From contig DASZTS010000090.1 of assembly GCA_035547915.1 (NCBI GenBank), positions 62,001 through 126,000 of the forward strand: a stretch of 64,000 nt of DNA. The letters are read 5' to 3'. The DNA is from DASSFG01 sp035547915. GTDB lineage: Bacteria; Planctomycetota; Planctomycetia; Pirellulales; JAICIG01. Below, piece after piece: positions 62,940 through 64,000 of this stretch. Below the pieces are notes generated by a model. That model was not told where the DNA came from. It made no database searches and worked only from the letters and a program-made list of their open reading frames with translations. The translations under genes and the position numbers were made by a program. Positions within the stretch are counted from its first letter, which is position 1. Each line of letters starts with the position of its first letter.

Positions 62940-63995
62940 CTATTCGGTCTCTTCGCCCAATTCACCGAGAACGATTTCCTTCTCGAGCGACTCGCCGTCG
63001 CGCACCAGCGTGAGCTTGATGCGATCGCCCGGTTTTTGTTTGGCGATGGTGGCCACCAGGGCGGTCATGTCGGGAATTGCCTTGCCGTTCACCTCGGTGA
63101 TGACGTCGTTGACCTGCACGTCGTACCGCTGGGCGGCCGTGCCTTCGCGAACTCCGATCACGCGGCAGCCGCCGATGTCACCCGCACCCGACACACCGAG
63201 TAACGCACCATGCCGCCGGTCGACCTGGGTGCCGGGCAAGGCGCCTTCCAGGCGGGCCTGACCTTCGTCGCTGATCTGCGTGGCATAGAGCTTCAGCGAT
63301 TGCACGGCCGTGAGCTTGGTCAGATGTTCCAGCCCCTCGTCGGTGAACTGCGTGCCATAGAGCTTGAGCTGCTCGATGCGCCCCAGCTTGGTCAGGTATT
63401 GCAGCCCCCCGTCGCCGGCCGTCCATTTGTTACCCAATTGGATCTGGCCGATGACGAGATCGCCGTCTTCGATGCTCGCGTAGCTGACCACGCCACCGAG
63501 GTGTTGGATTTCCGCCATCGCGGCGCGCTGCTGACGCAGACGTTGCGCCCGCAACACGACCGAGGCCCGTTGGGCCGGTAGACGGCGCTGTGAGTTCTTG
63601 GCGAGCCCTTCGAGAGCCTCGCGCGCCGATTCGACCAGTTCGACATCGTCCAGGTCGCACAGAGCGTCGAGCACGTCGATGGCGCGGCGCGTCACCTCGC
63701 TCTGCCGACCATCGGCGGCCACCGCCAGCGGTTTGACGGCAGCCAAGCCGGCTTCTCGCAGATTACGGCTGGCTGCCTGACGGACAGCGAAAAAGTCGCT
63801 ATTAAGATCGTTAACCCATTGCGCGATCTGCGCCGGGGACTGGGCGTTTTCCTTGTCCGAGGGCGCCTCGGCCTGATCGGCGTATGACGTTGCGGGGCCA
63901 GCCGCCGAGAGAAGGGCCGCGGACAGGAACACCGCCGACAGAAGCCCTGGCGGCGCCAAAACGACCATCGTCGGTCGTGCCGCCACGACCGTCAT
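62940..63995 (-). CDS. Exported HEAT-like / LRR / PDZ protein, start near window edge
   Basis: At least 351 residues. A hydrophobic leader (APPGLLSAVFLSAALLSAAG) precedes a HEAT-like helical part at about 55-150 (DFFAVRQAASRNLREAGLAA; EVTRRAIDVLDALCDLDDVE). A few leucine-rich repeats follow at about 185-250 (LGRIEQLKLYGTQFTDEGLE; AVQSLKLYATQISDEGQARL). A PDZ domain ends the protein (CRVIGVREGTAAQRYDVQVN; DVITEVNGKAIPDMTALVAT). No protease domain is present, so it is a binding or scaffolding protein. The frame is still open at the window end, so a start before 63995 cannot be ruled out. Confidence 0.82.
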   Translation of the reverse strand: MTVVAARPTMVVLAPPGLLSAVFLSAALLSAAGPATSYADQAEAPSDKENAQSPAQIAQWVNDLNSDFFAVRQAASRNLREAGLAAVKPLAVAADGRQSEVTRRAIDVLDALCDLDDVELVESAREALEGLAKNSQRRLPAQRASVVLRAQRLRQQRAAMAEIQHLGGVVSYASIEDGDLVIGQIQLGNKWTAGDGGLQYLTKLGRIEQLKLYGTQFTDEGLEHLTKLTAVQSLKLYATQISDEGQARLEGALPGTQVDRRHGALLGVSGAGDIGGCRVIGVREGTAAQRYDVQVNDVITEVNGKAIPDMTALVATIAKQKPGDRIKLTLVRDGESLEKEIVLGELGEETE

Positions 63996-64000
63996 TTGAC

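Overview
The window is GC-rich, densely coded DNA that reads as a chromosome segment of a planctomycete, most likely of the Pirellulales type. The evidence is the gene families present: DUF1501 and DUF1800 Tat-exported proteins, a PSCyt1/DUF1549/PA14/DUF1553 protein, ThuA-like and Gfo/Idh/MocA proteins with Tat signals, DUF1559-like tails, small NPYxSP membrane proteins, a DnaJ-like/LRR membrane protein, a Hanks-type kinase, a BlaI/M56 pair and a type III glutamine synthetase. No rRNA, tRNA, CRISPR array or complete insertion sequence was seen. The lineage call is inference from these families, not from a marker gene.

Layout. 1-2 kb: DUF58 and BatA-like genes leaving the window on the minus strand. 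2-8.5 kb: DUF1501, ThuA, a beta-helix protein and the large cytochrome/DUF1549/DUF1553 protein. 8.6-12.1 kb: an NmrA-like remnant, a MarR regulator divergent from a membrane-anchored PQQ-type propeller, and a decayed type ISP restriction-modification C-terminus. 12.1-20.3 kb: a co-directional run BlaI, M56/BlaR1-like sensor, exported sensor-domain paralogue, DUF1800, DUF1501, headed by a palindromic operator. 20.3-22.1 kb: a sensor-tail remnant, small membrane proteins and a truncated retron-type reverse transcriptase. 22.2-27.4 kb: an Nramp-like transporter with an EF-hand-like insertion, a thiolase and a cytochrome P450. 27.4-35 kb: a kelch protein, two NPYxSP proteins (one frameshifted), a DnaJ-like/LRR protein and glnN. 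35-36.3 kb: a SnoaL-like gene between remnants of an Old Yellow Enzyme and an ABM-type protein. 36.3-43.8 kb: PadR, RND pump, fusion lipoprotein and TolC-like lipoprotein, a full tripartite efflux system. 43.8-46.5 kb: a phnCDE-type ABC importer. 46.6-54 kb: PKD/TPR protein and Ser/Thr kinase, scpB with an extreme acidic tail, and hemA with a CcsA/HemX-like gene. 54-64 kb: Gfo/Idh/MocA with an unknown partner, a tandemly duplicated two-gene cassette, ThuA and Gfo/Idh/MocA facing each other, UspA, and a HEAT/LRR/PDZ protein at the edge.

The most interesting points are: the BlaI-headed five-gene run, in which the sensor's extracytoplasmic module was duplicated as a separate exported protein; the aspartate-rich calcium-type repeats inside an Nramp-like transporter; a dispersed palindromic MITE/REP-like repeat that sits at gene ends and has apparently become the N-terminus of the efflux fusion protein; a tandem duplication of a TGATG-coupled membrane gene pair; and several gene remnants (RT, type ISP RM, NmrA, OYE, ABM) that show past turnover of accessory DNA. 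No complete new defence system is visible. All family calls were made by reading motifs, without database searches.
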